A stretch of DNA of 64,000 nucleotides, taken from contig CALFVD010000001.1 in assembly GCA_937928005.1 (NCBI GenBank), positions 1-64,000 on the forward strand. The letters are read 5' to 3'. Within the stretch, counting starts at the first letter, position 1. The number at the start of each line of letters is the position of its first letter. Below, one piece after another: positions 24,415 to 32,752 of the stretch. The notes under the pieces were generated by a model that did no database searches, was not told the DNA's origin, and worked only from the letters and a program-made list of their open reading frames with translations. Source of the DNA: an uncultured Neomegalonema sp. GTDB lineage: Bacteria > Pseudomonadota > Alphaproteobacteria > Rhodobacterales > Rhodobacteraceae. Position numbers and translations under genes: made by a program.

Positions 24415-26874
24415 TCATCCTTCCGGGTTCTCACCCTGAAGCAGCGCACGGGCCTTGTCCCACGCCTCTTCCGCTTCGTCATAACGGTGGTCCGCAGCGA
24501 GCGCGTCGCCATAGGCCTTCAAAGCCTCCCCGTGGAGCTTCGGTCGGTCACGCTCCAGGACAGGCAGCAACTCTTCGCACGTAGCCAACGTCTCCGATGT
24601 CTCCCTGATCGCCTGCACCGGCGTTTCCGTGACGACCGCTCCACGCCCCGCGAGGACGCGCGCGGCAAGCCAGAAGTAGAGCGTGACGGTATCGACGCCA
24701 TCGGGGCTCGTCACGGTATCTTGCAGGGCGTCAACCAGCGACAACGCCTCGCTGCGCGCTTCCGACCACCGTTCGAGATCGATCATGCTCTTGGCGATGT
24801 TCAGCGTCGCCCTCGATGAATCTTCGATGTCATCGGCGGCGTCATGCGCCTGCATGAACAGGCCAAGTGCCGCTTCATGTGCGCCCTGCCCGCTGAAGAC
24901 GGCGGCACGATTGTTGAGATAGTCGGTCCAGCCGGGTTTGCCCGGTCCCGTGAGCGGCGCAGCTTCTTCCAGTGCCTCCCAAGCCGCATCCAAGCGACCT
25001 GCTTCCGTCAGCGCCGCCGCCCGGTTCACGAGGGCAATCGCGACCCGCTCCGCGACCATGCTGTCAGTGGGGGCCGCCTTGGCCACACGCGATGCCTCGG
25101 CGAAAGCATCTGCGGCCTGTCGGTCGCGTCCGGCGGCGTATTCCGTCAACCCCAGATCATTAAGCGCGGCGAACAGCAACACTGGCATCGCAGGATCGTC
25201 TTCGTTCTTCCCCAGCGAGCGGGCGTCGTCCGCTGCCATCCGCAACATTCGCGCGGCGACGTCGTAGTCGCCGATATGAGAGAAACCGTTGGCGATGGCG
25301 GTCGCCTGTTCGATGGTGTCGATGCGCTGGCTGCGGCTCCCAGCCCTTATCTGTGCGAAGGCCTGTTCTGCCTGCTCGATAGCAGTGCGGGTCTCTACCG
25401 CCCTGCCCCGCTCCCCCTCGACGACGGCAAGATTGGCGTACCCCCGCGCGATGGTGGTCCAGAGCCAGTTGTTGTTTGCGGCCAAGGCTTCGGCGGGTGG
25501 GAGCACGAACCGAATGCGATCAGCTGCAGCGGCGCGTTCACCTGCATCGTTGAGTGCCATGGCATGATTGAGCCTGGTGGCGACGATTTCAGTAGCGAGG
25601 GTATTGGGCGGGTGTTCGGGAAGCAGCGTCTCGACCTCCTCGTATACGGAGAGTGCCAGATGGGTTTCGCCTGCAAGGAACAGGGCATCCGCCTCCGCCG
25701 CGAGCGCCAGCGCCGCATGGATGACGGAGACGCCAAACGGCCGGTCGCGATGGCGTTCTGCCAGGGCGCGCAATTCCTTCGACAACGCTGCGGCATCCTC
25801 GTACCGGCCAGCCGCAAGAGCATCCTGATGGAGCGCTCTCAGCACTTCCACCAGTCCCGATGCCGCGATCTCCGGTGCTTCCGTGTAGCGCGCGCGTGCA
25901 AGGGACAGCATTTCCTCCATCAAGGCATTTGCCTCATGAATGCGACCCGCTTCATCCAGTGCACTAACGAGCGGCGCGAACAGGTCGACGATATCGAGAT
26001 CGGAGTGCCCCGGATGGCGGGCGAGGAGATCGCGGTATCGCTCGGCCCCCCGCTGCGCAAGATCGACCGCTGATCCTGTACGTCCACGTTCGAGCGCCTG
26101 CATTGCCGCGTTGACATAGGCGGATCCCAATGCGCGCAAGGCCACCGGATCATTCGGCGCATCGCGCCGTGCGGCGTGCGCTGCATCGCGGAAGGCGCGG
26201 CATGCCTCGACCGGTCGCCCCAGATGTTGCAAGGCTGCGCCGCAGTTATTCAGGATGGGTGCGAGATCTACCGGCCTTTCCAGCTGACGTTGCCAGAGAC
26301 CAAGCGCCTCGTCGAACCGCCCATCGTCAAAGGCCATTTCCGCGAGGAGGGCGAGGAGTGTGTAAACCTCCTCCATTTCTCCCTCGGCGCCTTCTGCAAC
26401 GGCGAGAGCCCTCTTCCCAAGACGTTCCGCCTCTTCGATCTCGCCTGCATCGCGCAGGCTCGTGATGTACAGGAGGACTGTCTGACCGTCCTCGACGCCG
26501 TCGGCGATAGCGAGCTGCGCACAATGCAGCATCAGGGGACGATACCGCTCATCCATGCTCGGCATCGTATCGAGGAGTGTGCGAACAAGGTCGGATGTGA
26601 GCCACTCATCAGCGCGATCCGTGATCAGACGCGGCAATGGCCCCGGTTGTTCCAGATCCGCCGCCACCGCCAGCGGAATACGTCGCGCCGGGTCGGCAGC
26701 GAGCATGGCGGTGAGATTTGCCTCGATACGCTGACGACGCAGTTCTGCCAGCTTGTGCTCTCCGGAGATCTGCCGCCAGGCTCGCACATGGCGAACGAAC
26801 GCCATGATCAAGGCATCATCCGACGCATGCTCCAGATAGTCCAGCAGATCGGAAGACGTTTCGCGTGTCAGCAT
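24415..26874 (-). CDS. TPR-repeat protein, STAND-system sensor-like subunit (819 aa)
   Basis: This is an almost entirely alpha-helical protein with many degenerate tetratricopeptide units, for example LGRPVEACRAFRDAAHAAR, AGRYEDAAALSKELRALAE and AGRDRQAADAFAEASRVAK, from about residue 120 to the end. The first ~110 residues form a separate helical segment. The ATG lies inside the 3' end of the NTPase gene (7-base ATGCTGA overlap), so the two are translationally coupled. In many STAND proteins a TPR array is fused C-terminal to the NTPase and acts as the ligand sensor. Here NTPase and TPR parts are separate genes in the same order, so a sensor or scaffold role is inferred. No catalytic motif is visible. 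Codon use and GC match the neighbours. Confidence 0.8.
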   Translation of the reverse strand: MLTRETSSDLLDYLEHASDDALIMAFVRHVRAWRQISGEHKLAELRRQRIEANLTAMLAADPARRIPLAVAADLEQPGPLPRLITDRADEWLTSDLVRTLLDTMPSMDERYRPLMLHCAQLAIADGVEDGQTVLLYITSLRDAGEIEEAERLGKRALAVAEGAEGEMEEVYTLLALLAEMAFDDGRFDEALGLWQRQLERPVDLAPILNNCGAALQHLGRPVEACRAFRDAAHAARRDAPNDPVALRALGSAYVNAAMQALERGRTGSAVDLAQRGAERYRDLLARHPGHSDLDIVDLFAPLVSALDEAGRIHEANALMEEMLSLARARYTEAPEIAASGLVEVLRALHQDALAAGRYEDAAALSKELRALAERHRDRPFGVSVIHAALALAAEADALFLAGETHLALSVYEEVETLLPEHPPNTLATEIVATRLNHAMALNDAGERAAAADRIRFVLPPAEALAANNNWLWTTIARGYANLAVVEGERGRAVETRTAIEQAEQAFAQIRAGSRSQRIDTIEQATAIANGFSHIGDYDVAARMLRMAADDARSLGKNEDDPAMPVLLFAALNDLGLTEYAAGRDRQAADAFAEASRVAKAAPTDSMVAERVAIALVNRAAALTEAGRLDAAWEALEEAAPLTGPGKPGWTDYLNNRAAVFSGQGAHEAALGLFMQAHDAADDIEDSSRATLNIAKSMIDLERWSEARSEALSLVDALQDTVTSPDGVDTVTLYFWLAARVLAGRGAVVTETPVQAIRETSETLATCEELLPVLERDRPKLHGEALKAYGDALAADHRYDEAEEAWDKARALLQGENPEG

Positions 26875-27800
26875 ATTCCGTGCTCTTCCAGAAGACGTTC
26901 GCCGATCAGGTCGGGCTGTACGGGATTGAGGAACCGCTCGCCCGGATAGAGCGAGCGCATCAATGCAAAGAGGTCCACCAGTTCGTGCGCGCGCAGATCG
27001 CGGAACGCGCCGCGCCCGGCAAACATGCGCTCTGCCTCTTTCAGACTGGCAACACCGCCCACCTGATAGATCGCCGCCGCCATCGCTTCCAGCAAGGTGG
27101 CGGGCAGTGCCGGTGTCGCGCATTTCTCCCAGAAACGCCGTTCCCGATCAACGATCGCGGCGACCAAGTCGTCCATTCCGCCCGCCGTGACCGATGCCAG
27201 TGCCGCCATCTGTATTTCGAGCGCTGACCCGTATTGGGCGGGCTTGGGAACAGGCACATCTCCCGCGATTCCAAAATGGGCGGAATAGGCGGATACTGCT
27301 CCCGCCATGGCCTCCTTGTGACGGTCTTGCGGAATCGCCATCGGTATGGCCCTGGCTTCGGTCACGGCAGGTGATGACAACAGGGCCTGCAAGGATGCAG
27401 AGGACCGTCTCAACCGCGCCCACCATTCGGAGGCATTGCGTGCAAGCAGGATGATCCGGGTTCGCCCAGCCGATCCGTCGAGCGCGCGTGCCAGCAGGCG
27501 TTTCACGAGTTCAGGTTGGCTTTCCGCATAGTCGATGACAAGAACGCGCGTTTCCGAAGCTGCGGCAACCTGACCGAAATGGTCTGCGGTGAGAACCGGA
27601 TCGTCGCACCGCGAGAGCAGACCGTACAACCCCAAGCCTTCGCGTACATGACAATATTCGAGCCAACGCCGTGTCTTTCCCACGCCTCCCGGCCCGTACT
27701 CCAACCTTACGAGCAGCGGGTCGTCCCGATCTATCCACCCATCGAGAGCCGTTTCCACTGCCGGGTCAGCGAGAAAGGGGCGCAATACCGTAGCGTGCAT
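26868..27800 (-). CDS. P-loop STAND/AAA-like NTPase (310 aa)
   Basis: A Walker A motif, GPGGVGKT (residues 36-43), is followed by a Walker B-like strand VLVIDYAES with Asp90. A sensor-1-like strand RIILLARNASEWW comes next, then a helical C-terminal part. This matches the NTPase core of STAND-type regulators without fused sensor repeats. The start chosen is the ATG encoding MHATVLRPF, which overlaps the end of the protease gene by 35 bases; upstream in-frame sequence reads as protease-gene shadow. The next gene is a TPR protein overlapping by 7 bases. The NTPase probably couples sensing by the TPR protein to activity of the protease(s), but that coupling is inference from gene order and from what is known of fused relatives. 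Confidence 0.75.
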   Translation of the reverse strand: MHATVLRPFLADPAVETALDGWIDRDDPLLVRLEYGPGGVGKTRRWLEYCHVREGLGLYGLLSRCDDPVLTADHFGQVAAASETRVLVIDYAESQPELVKRLLARALDGSAGRTRIILLARNASEWWARLRRSSASLQALLSSPAVTEARAIPMAIPQDRHKEAMAGAVSAYSAHFGIAGDVPVPKPAQYGSALEIQMAALASVTAGGMDDLVAAIVDRERRFWEKCATPALPATLLEAMAAAIYQVGGVASLKEAERMFAGRGAFRDLRAHELVDLFALMRSLYPGERFLNPVQPDLIGERLLEEHGIC

Positions 27801-28488
27801 CAAGCAGGGCAGCGGGGCCGAAGACCGGATGAAGAGGACGGGGATAGGGTTCGAACAGACCCTGGCTTCTCCCTGCCTTCGTTCCGAGCCGTGATAATGC
27901 ATCGATGATCGCATTCGCCGGGATCGCATAAGCAGAAGTCTGCGACGACCCGCTGGGCACACCGCTGAACAGACCGAGCAGGACGCCATCCGTACTCCAG
28001 ACCCCGGCTCCGCTCATTCCCTTCGCACCATAGCCCGTGCCATGGATCGTCAGGAAAGGCCCGCTGTCATCGACGACCTTTCCGAGCCGGGTCTCGCCTT
28101 CGATGAAGGGAGAGTCCCAGCATACCGTGCCTACCTCACGTCCGGCGGTGAGCGTGTCGGCCCGTCCCACCGGTGGCGTCAGGCCTGCTCCCGGTGGCGG
28201 CGTATCGAGCCGCAGGAGTGCCAGGTCTGAACCGGAAGAGAGCGCCGGGTCGAAGGGTGTCCAGTGCTCGATACGTGCGAGACTGAACCTGTTTGCAGCA
28301 GCGGGGAAGCAGACTGTGAGAGGCTCCCCCGGTGGCGTTGACGTCGTACGGTCGATACCCAGGGCATCCGCAACGACATGGGCGCAAGTCGCCACGAGGT
28401 CAGGTGCGACCAGCGCGCATGATCCGATATATCTGCCGTTCTTTCCTTCGACGCGGCCTGCGCTGAGCCGAATATCCTCCGAAAGCAT
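27766..28488 (-). CDS. trypsin-like serine protease (240 aa)
   Basis: This is a chymotrypsin-fold protease with an intact triad: His37 in ATCAHVV, Asp88 in GSDLALLRL and Ser159 in GAKGMSGAGV. No signal peptide precedes the catalytic domain, which starts directly (SAGRVEGKNGRYIGSCALV), so it should act in the cytoplasm, unlike DegP-type proteases. This cytoplasmic, compact form is typical of proteases encoded or fused with STAND NTPases. The ATG at 28488 is the only sensible start, 44 bases after the previous gene. The gene overlaps the NTPase gene by 35 bases. The C-terminal ~40 residues extend past the protease domain (FEPYPRPLHPVFGPAALL) and may dock to the NTPase. The substrate is unknown. 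Confidence 0.87.
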   Translation of the reverse strand: MLSEDIRLSAGRVEGKNGRYIGSCALVAPDLVATCAHVVADALGIDRTTSTPPGEPLTVCFPAAANRFSLARIEHWTPFDPALSSGSDLALLRLDTPPPGAGLTPPVGRADTLTAGREVGTVCWDSPFIEGETRLGKVVDDSGPFLTIHGTGYGAKGMSGAGVWSTDGVLLGLFSGVPSGSSQTSAYAIPANAIIDALSRLGTKAGRSQGLFEPYPRPLHPVFGPAALLDARYGIAPLSR

Positions 28489-28532
28489 CGCGCCCTCTCT
28501 TTCTGCTTTGCGTGTTTCATGCGGCCCGAGGG

Positions 28533-28904
28533 TCAGTTCTCGTCGTCCCGCCGACGCGCTGGCACGATGAAGGGCATTGCGGGAAGGTCGGACGGGTCCG
28601 GCATATCCGTCACGACGGCAATGTCGTCGATCTGCACATGCGCCGCCACCTCGTCCTCCTCCATGGCGGCACGGATCGCGTCCGTCGCAAAATTGGCGAG
28701 AATCGAGGTGGGCAGTCCCAGCATGACGGTGAAGAATGCATCCCTGGCGGTCATTCCGAGCGCCTCGATCTGACGCGCCTCGATGACCTTCGCCCCGTCG
28801 ATTTCCGTCAGCCGAGCCACGATCCGGTCGAGGAAATCGGGATCGGGCGTTCCCCGGTATGACAATACGATCTCGTAGCAGGTTTGCGTCACGCCGTCGG
28901 CCAT
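28533..28904 (-). CDS. small protein of unknown function in conflict operon (123 aa)
   Basis: I do not recognise a family. The protein starts with a beta-strand-like segment (CYEIVLSYRGTPD). A mixed region follows, then a helix-forming hydrophobic stretch (FFTVMLGLPTSILANFATDAIRAAM, residues ~58-82), and an acidic segment with a Pro/Arg-rich tail. The ATG overlaps the upstream metallopeptidase gene by 16 bases, so it is a true operon member. The layout, a short strand-rich part plus a helix, would fit an adaptor or effector-associated domain linking protease and NTPase, but this is speculation. The hydrophobic stretch is short and contains polar residues, so a membrane location is not certain. 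Confidence 0.6.
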   Translation of the reverse strand: MADGVTQTCYEIVLSYRGTPDPDFLDRIVARLTEIDGAKVIEARQIEALGMTARDAFFTVMLGLPTSILANFATDAIRAAMEEDEVAAHVQIDDIAVVTDMPDPSDLPAMPFIVPARRRDDEN

Positions 28905-30016
28905 AGGTCCAGTTCCCTGTATCGTTCAAGAGCGAGGACGAAATCCGCGCGGGATGCAGACAAGGATGCCAGAAGCCGCCCGTCGGGCGAACGATCTGGC
29001 GTACTACCGCCCAGGACGGAGATGATATCCCGCATGAAAGGGGTCATGGCATCGGGATCGGACTCGAATCCCTTCCTGAAGAACCGTGTCTCCATGCCCT
29101 GATAGACGAGCGCATCGTTCAGCGCAAAGAGCGCCGGGCCTATCGTGGCGGCATAATGGGTTTCGACTGCCCCGTTCCGCGCTGGATCGGGGACACGGGT
29201 CCGGTAATCGTCGCCTTCCCAGGCAACGGCATCCGGATCCACGACCCTGAAATACGAACTGCACAGATTGATCAGCCGCATTCCGGGAAAAGGATACTCT
29301 CCGTCGATCTCTTCCTCGTCTGCGAAAAGTCCTTCCAGCAAACATAGCGCTGCAAAACACCCCAACAGGATGGCACGGTGAATGGCGTGCTTCCGCTCGT
29401 CCCACTGTTCCGGATCGAGACCCGTCAGCATGGCGATCTCAGGAGCAAAGCTGAACGTCAGTGCAAAGGCCACGCCGTCTGCCTCCAGCTCCGAAATCCG
29501 CCGAAACCGACGGTAGCGTTCCGTATCGCGGTTTCTCGAAGTTGAGCCATCGGTCGAGCCATCGGTTTCGGTAAAGGAAAGCGGGCGATCTGCCCCGTCC
29601 CCGAACGCCGCTCTGTCATAGCTCAAGTGGCCCGAAGCGACATGAGCGTATTCATGCATCGCGACGAAGATCAGCCCGGTATAGTAGCTCAATGCCAGCG
29701 CGGCATTCTCGTCGATGGAAAAGGCTTCCAGCTCTGCGAAATGCTCCCGCAGGTAGTCGTTCTCGATGACGCCGTAAACGCCGCAGAAGTCGAACAGCCG
29801 GGTTGCGGTGGCCGTGTTCAGAAACACGTTGAAGCGGCTGGCCGATAACGGCAGGACGCCTGCATTGTACCGCTCGTCCTGGCGCAGGATAAACCGCAGT
29901 CGATCTGCCGCCCGCTCATCGGATAGCGAAACGACCATGACATCGCGCACGAACGCGAAGATGTCCTCGATACAATCGAGATGCGAGGGAAGCGGATCAG
30001 GTGCCTTCGGGTGCAT
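28889..30016 (-). CDS. HExxH metallopeptidase-like protein 2 (375 aa)
   Basis: The zinc-binding motif HEYAHVASGH (His121, Glu122, His125) lies at the end of a hydrophobic helix (SYYTGLIFVAM). A second conserved block, ISELEADGVAF (residues 174-183), provides a third-ligand Glu, as in gluzincin-type peptidases with HExxH...ExxxD. The protein has no signal peptide or clear membrane helix, so it is probably cytoplasmic. It resembles its upstream neighbour in length and in the order of the two motifs, though overall identity is low. The ATG overlaps the neighbour's stop region by 20 bases, and the next gene overlaps by 16. Possible relatives are Lit-type phage-exclusion peptidases or M48-like enzymes; neither is established here. 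Confidence 0.75.
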   Translation of the reverse strand: MHPKAPDPLPSHLDCIEDIFAFVRDVMVVSLSDERAADRLRFILRQDERYNAGVLPLSASRFNVFLNTATATRLFDFCGVYGVIENDYLREHFAELEAFSIDENAALALSYYTGLIFVAMHEYAHVASGHLSYDRAAFGDGADRPLSFTETDGSTDGSTSRNRDTERYRRFRRISELEADGVAFALTFSFAPEIAMLTGLDPEQWDERKHAIHRAILLGCFAALCLLEGLFADEEEIDGEYPFPGMRLINLCSSYFRVVDPDAVAWEGDDYRTRVPDPARNGAVETHYAATIGPALFALNDALVYQGMETRFFRKGFESDPDAMTPFMRDIISVLGGSTPDRSPDGRLLASLSASRADFVLALERYRELDLWPTA

Positions 30017-31106
30017 TCTCTCGGTCTATCAACCTGTCCAGCCTGTCGGAAGACCCGAAATACCGGCGTTCCAGCTCCGGAAAGTTACCGATCATGAGAT
30101 CGGGATCTCTCTCGCCATGCCATCGACCGGCAGGATAGTCGAGGTAGCCTGCGACAAGGCTGCTTTCGTACCATGCCGCGTCGTGACTGTCCCGATAGGT
30201 TTCCCAATCGCCGCCGATAACTGCGTGCAGCGTTCGCGCTGCCAGGTTGGAGTAATTGATCGACCGATGAACCGGTGCCGGATGTCCGTCGGACGCGTAA
30301 TCGCACAAGGCGCGACCATCCCTGTCGAACAGCTGCGCTGCGAGAATCTGGGAAAACACCATTTGGAACAGCCATTCCGAAGCGTCCTCCACTGACCATC
30401 GCGCCGAGAACGGAAACTTCTCGTTCATCGCGACGAGCGACTGATCGAGGCCATGCGCATCGGCATCGAACTCGATGTCCTGCATCAGGAAGCCGGATGC
30501 GGTCACGACTGGCTTAGGCAATCGGCGGCGGGCTTTGGCTTCGTCGATGAACGAAACCGGGGATGCACCGGAAAGCAGATCAAGATGCCCGCGCATGTGA
30601 TGGGCCAGTTCGTGGAGGATGACGTACTCGATCATGAACATCAGGATGTCGAAGCAGTAGTCGATGCGCGCTTGCGGCATATCCCAGTCGTCTGGTCCAG
30701 GCACCAGCGCATCGTTCGAAAGCCACGCTACCGAAGGCGCGCGCTCGAGTGGAAAGGCATCCGACAATACCGCCGGTATATGGGCGACCGTGGCGATTCG
30801 AGTCCAGAAGGCGCGCAGCAGACCGATCTCGACGATGATCGCCTGTCCCAGCCTGCACCGATAGGCCAGCGCCCGGTGATCCAAGCCGGACGTCACCAGC
30901 AGATCGATCTTGTTCAGTTCGAGTTCCGGGCGCGCCTTGGTCAGGAGATCGATATTGGTCTCGAAGACATGTTGGAGAATGCCGATCAGGCTCTCGTCAC
31001 CCTCATAATCGGCGGAGGGAACATGCAAACCGCCACAGGACCGAACTACGGGGTCAGCCTGCCACTTTTCCGCTATCTTGCCGGCTTTCAAATCATCGGA
31101 TTCCAT
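29997..31106 (-). CDS. HExxH metallopeptidase-like protein 1 (369 aa), first gene of operon
   Basis: The zinc motif HELAHHMRGH (His165, Glu166, His169) follows a hydrophobic helix (ILMFMIEYVI). A downstream block, QDIEFDADAHG (Glu211, Asp213), supplies the likely third ligand. No export signal is present. I chose the ATG at 31106, which has GGAG and AAGG upstream, over an in-frame TTG at 31124. This is the first gene of a seven-gene operon that continues with a second zincin, a small protein, a trypsin-like protease, an NTPase, a TPR protein and Trypco1. Having two metallopeptidase-like proteins and one serine protease in one operon is unusual. The substrate is unknown, and proteolysis is predicted from motifs only. 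Confidence 0.75.
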   Translation of the reverse strand: MESDDLKAGKIAEKWQADPVVRSCGGLHVPSADYEGDESLIGILQHVFETNIDLLTKARPELELNKIDLLVTSGLDHRALAYRCRLGQAIIVEIGLLRAFWTRIATVAHIPAVLSDAFPLERAPSVAWLSNDALVPGPDDWDMPQARIDYCFDILMFMIEYVILHELAHHMRGHLDLLSGASPVSFIDEAKARRRLPKPVVTASGFLMQDIEFDADAHGLDQSLVAMNEKFPFSARWSVEDASEWLFQMVFSQILAAQLFDRDGRALCDYASDGHPAPVHRSINYSNLAARTLHAVIGGDWETYRDSHDAAWYESSLVAGYLDYPAGRWHGERDPDLMIGNFPELERRYFGSSDRLDRLIDRENAPEGT

Positions 31107-31214
31107 TACTCCAGCCTTTTGCAAACTTCATATTGCGAACAGGCCCCCGAATGTTTCGGCGTTTGTGCTCCCACATTGGCCTCTTACGGCGAAACGCTTG
31201 GATCCCCGTACAAG

Positions 31215-31244
31215 ACTGTATCATTCCTGTCTGAGCCGTAGCAA
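31215..31244 (-). promoter_or_regulatory. candidate promoter of the metallopeptidase-protease-NTPase operon
   Basis: On the minus strand TTGCTA and TACAGT are separated by 18 bases, about 110 bases upstream of the first gene. They match the sigma-70 consensus only in part. Confidence 0.35.
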
Positions 31245-31255
31245 AAACTGCGATA

Positions 31256-31268
31256 GTCCTGTCAGGAC
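31256..31268. promoter_or_regulatory. 13-bp palindrome GTCCTGTCAGGAC upstream of candidate promoter
   Basis: A perfect inverted repeat (6-bp arms, 1-bp centre) lies just upstream of the -35 element of the conflict operon and could be an operator or activator site. No regulator gene is adjacent. Confidence 0.35.
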
Positions 31269-31984
31269 ATCTATTGTTGAACGCACTCTCACCGATACTG
31301 TTTGAGTCTGAGGTCGCGACCCACCTGTTCATGGCGTCCCGTACCGGCCGGGCCCTACTCGCTATGCTCGTGGCACACCCGCCCTGCCCTGCCAAGTCTC
31401 GCCAATCAGTTCGGGTCATGAAATGCCCCTGCCCTTCAGGCTCGTCTACGCAGCGCAGGACGCGCGAGCCGTCCTTCGGATGGACGATCCCTGACGCGAG
31501 GATCGACGAGGCGCATCTATCCGCTTTTTGGACAGAAGACCGAGCCTGACCGATGAATGCGATGATCTGGCCTACTCAAAGGGGTGGTTTTGCTTTCTCC
31601 GATCCGCACGGCTCACGTTGCGCATGTTGCTCCTCTGGAAGTCGTCGGCGAGTGCAGCGCGCATACGAACCACGGTAAAGCGGGCGAGGCAGACAGCACT
31701 ATCCTTCTGGAGCCACGGAGACGGTGCGGGCGTAGATGATCCAGGTCCGGGTGACTTGATCCACTCGACCGTGCGCTCAGACCGTGTTCGTTCCAGCGTT
31801 GCCGAGGGGAGCCGTCTCCTGCGCGGGAGCAGTGGCGCTTGTGATTCGGCGCGGCGCGCAGCGACTGAGCCGATAGCGATGCGATACCGTCCGTTCAGAA
31901 ACACGAGCAGGGCCACTTCTCTGTGGTCCTCGTCCTCCGTTGAGCTGTTTCTCCTGATTGGCTTTTGCCTTCGGGGTCGGCTAC

Positions 31985-32065
31985 CGCGATCAAGCAGAAA
32001 ACCACTCCCTTCGGTCATTACGGTTTCCACCTATGGCGGACCCTCCGTCTTTCCGCTTGATCGCG
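31985..32065. promoter_or_regulatory. 11-bp inverted repeat in ssb leader, copy 1
   Basis: CGCGATCAAGC (31985-31995) and GCTTGATCGCG (32055-32065) form perfect arms 59 bases apart. The same arms occur in copy 2 with a 55-base loop of partly different sequence. Conservation of the arms suggests a split operator or an RNA leader stem controlling ssb. Confidence 0.45.
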
Positions 32066-32120
32066 CCTCCCCCTCCGGCCGGGACAAAGCCATCGAAACA
32101 ACCAAACGGAGGACTACACC

Positions 32121-32477
32121 ATGCGTGGCACTGCAGAGTTTCAGATCATCGGACGGATTGGCCGCATCGCAACCGTCAGCTCGACCCTCAAGATCAACAT
32201 CGCCTCGGATTACCCGCGCAAGCAGGATGACGGCTCCTGGGACGACAACACTCACTGGAACACCGTGACGGTCTTCAACGCGCGCACGATCGAGTGGATC
32301 AAGGCCAACACGAAGCCGGGCGATCTCGTCCATGTCCGCGGACGCATCCGCAACGGCTCCTACGAGAAGGACGGCGACACGGTCTACACCACCGACCTCA
32401 TCACCACCGAATTCCTTCTGCTGGCCAAGCACCAGCCGAAGGGAACCGATGAGAGCCTCGTCGACAAGGAAGCCTGA
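32121..32477 (+). CDS. ssb: single-stranded DNA-binding protein, copy 1 (118 aa)
   Basis: This is a short OB-fold SSB of the type common on alphaproteobacterial plasmids. It opens with FQIIGRIGRI and has the core strand STLKINIASDY. The conserved WNTVTVF strand follows, then PGDLVHVRGRIRNGSYEKDGDTVYTTDL, equivalent to the GxxVxVxGRLxxxxYxxxG.xxYxTE part of SSB. The long acidic C-terminal tail of E. coli SSB is missing, and only a short DESLVDKEA end remains. It should coat single-stranded DNA during plasmid replication or conjugation. An ACGGAGGA ribosome site precedes the ATG. It is about 90% identical to the second copy at 36548, and their upstream regions are duplicated too. Confidence 0.88.
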   Translation: MRGTAEFQIIGRIGRIATVSSTLKINIASDYPRKQDDGSWDDNTHWNTVTVFNARTIEWIKANTKPGDLVHVRGRIRNGSYEKDGDTVYTTDLITTEFLLLAKHQPKGTDESLVDKEA

Positions 32478-32484
32478 CGGCCTC

Positions 32485-32506
32485 CGGGGCGGCATCTGCC
32501 GCCCCG
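32485..32506 (+). terminator. GC-rich hairpin after ssb copy 1
   Basis: CGGGGCGGC and GCCGCCCCG pair around an ATCT loop 8 bases after the stop. No U-tract follows, so termination may be weak or the stem may protect the 3' end. The same stem follows ssb copy 2. Confidence 0.5.
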
Positions 32507-32752
32507 CTACCACGAGGGCAGGCCGCGCAAGCGCCCTGCCCTCTTCTGCTGTTCAGACGGTTCCGCCAATGCCGGCGGAAGGGATTATCCCGATTGTCCA
32601 TCAGGCTACGAGGGCCGGAGACCGCCCAGAGTCGAAGGGCCGAACTGGCCTCGTGGGCAAACGGGGTAATCCCCGGCGATCATCGTGCGTGCTCATGCGG
32701 CCGTTCCGGTCTGTGGAGCACCGCCGCAGGCGGCGCGCATCCAGAAGGGTAT

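Larger units (their letters stand above)
31335..32507. repeat. ~1.17-kb direct repeat, copy 1 (leader plus ssb plus hairpin)
   Basis: This segment begins CGTCCCGTACCGGCCGGGC and ends with the GC hairpin after ssb copy 1. It is recognisably repeated, with small indels, at 35760-36932. The stretch before ssb (31335-32120) shows no conserved reading frame: the minus-strand frames in the two copies share their first ~45 codons, then diverge by frameshift. I therefore treat it as a non-coding leader of unknown function. Confidence 0.8.

Noticed and set aside
32121-32477. DUF736-type protein
   Set aside because: The strand order WNTVTVF and the PGDLVHxRGRIRNGSYEKDG segment fit the OB fold of SSB, not DUF736.
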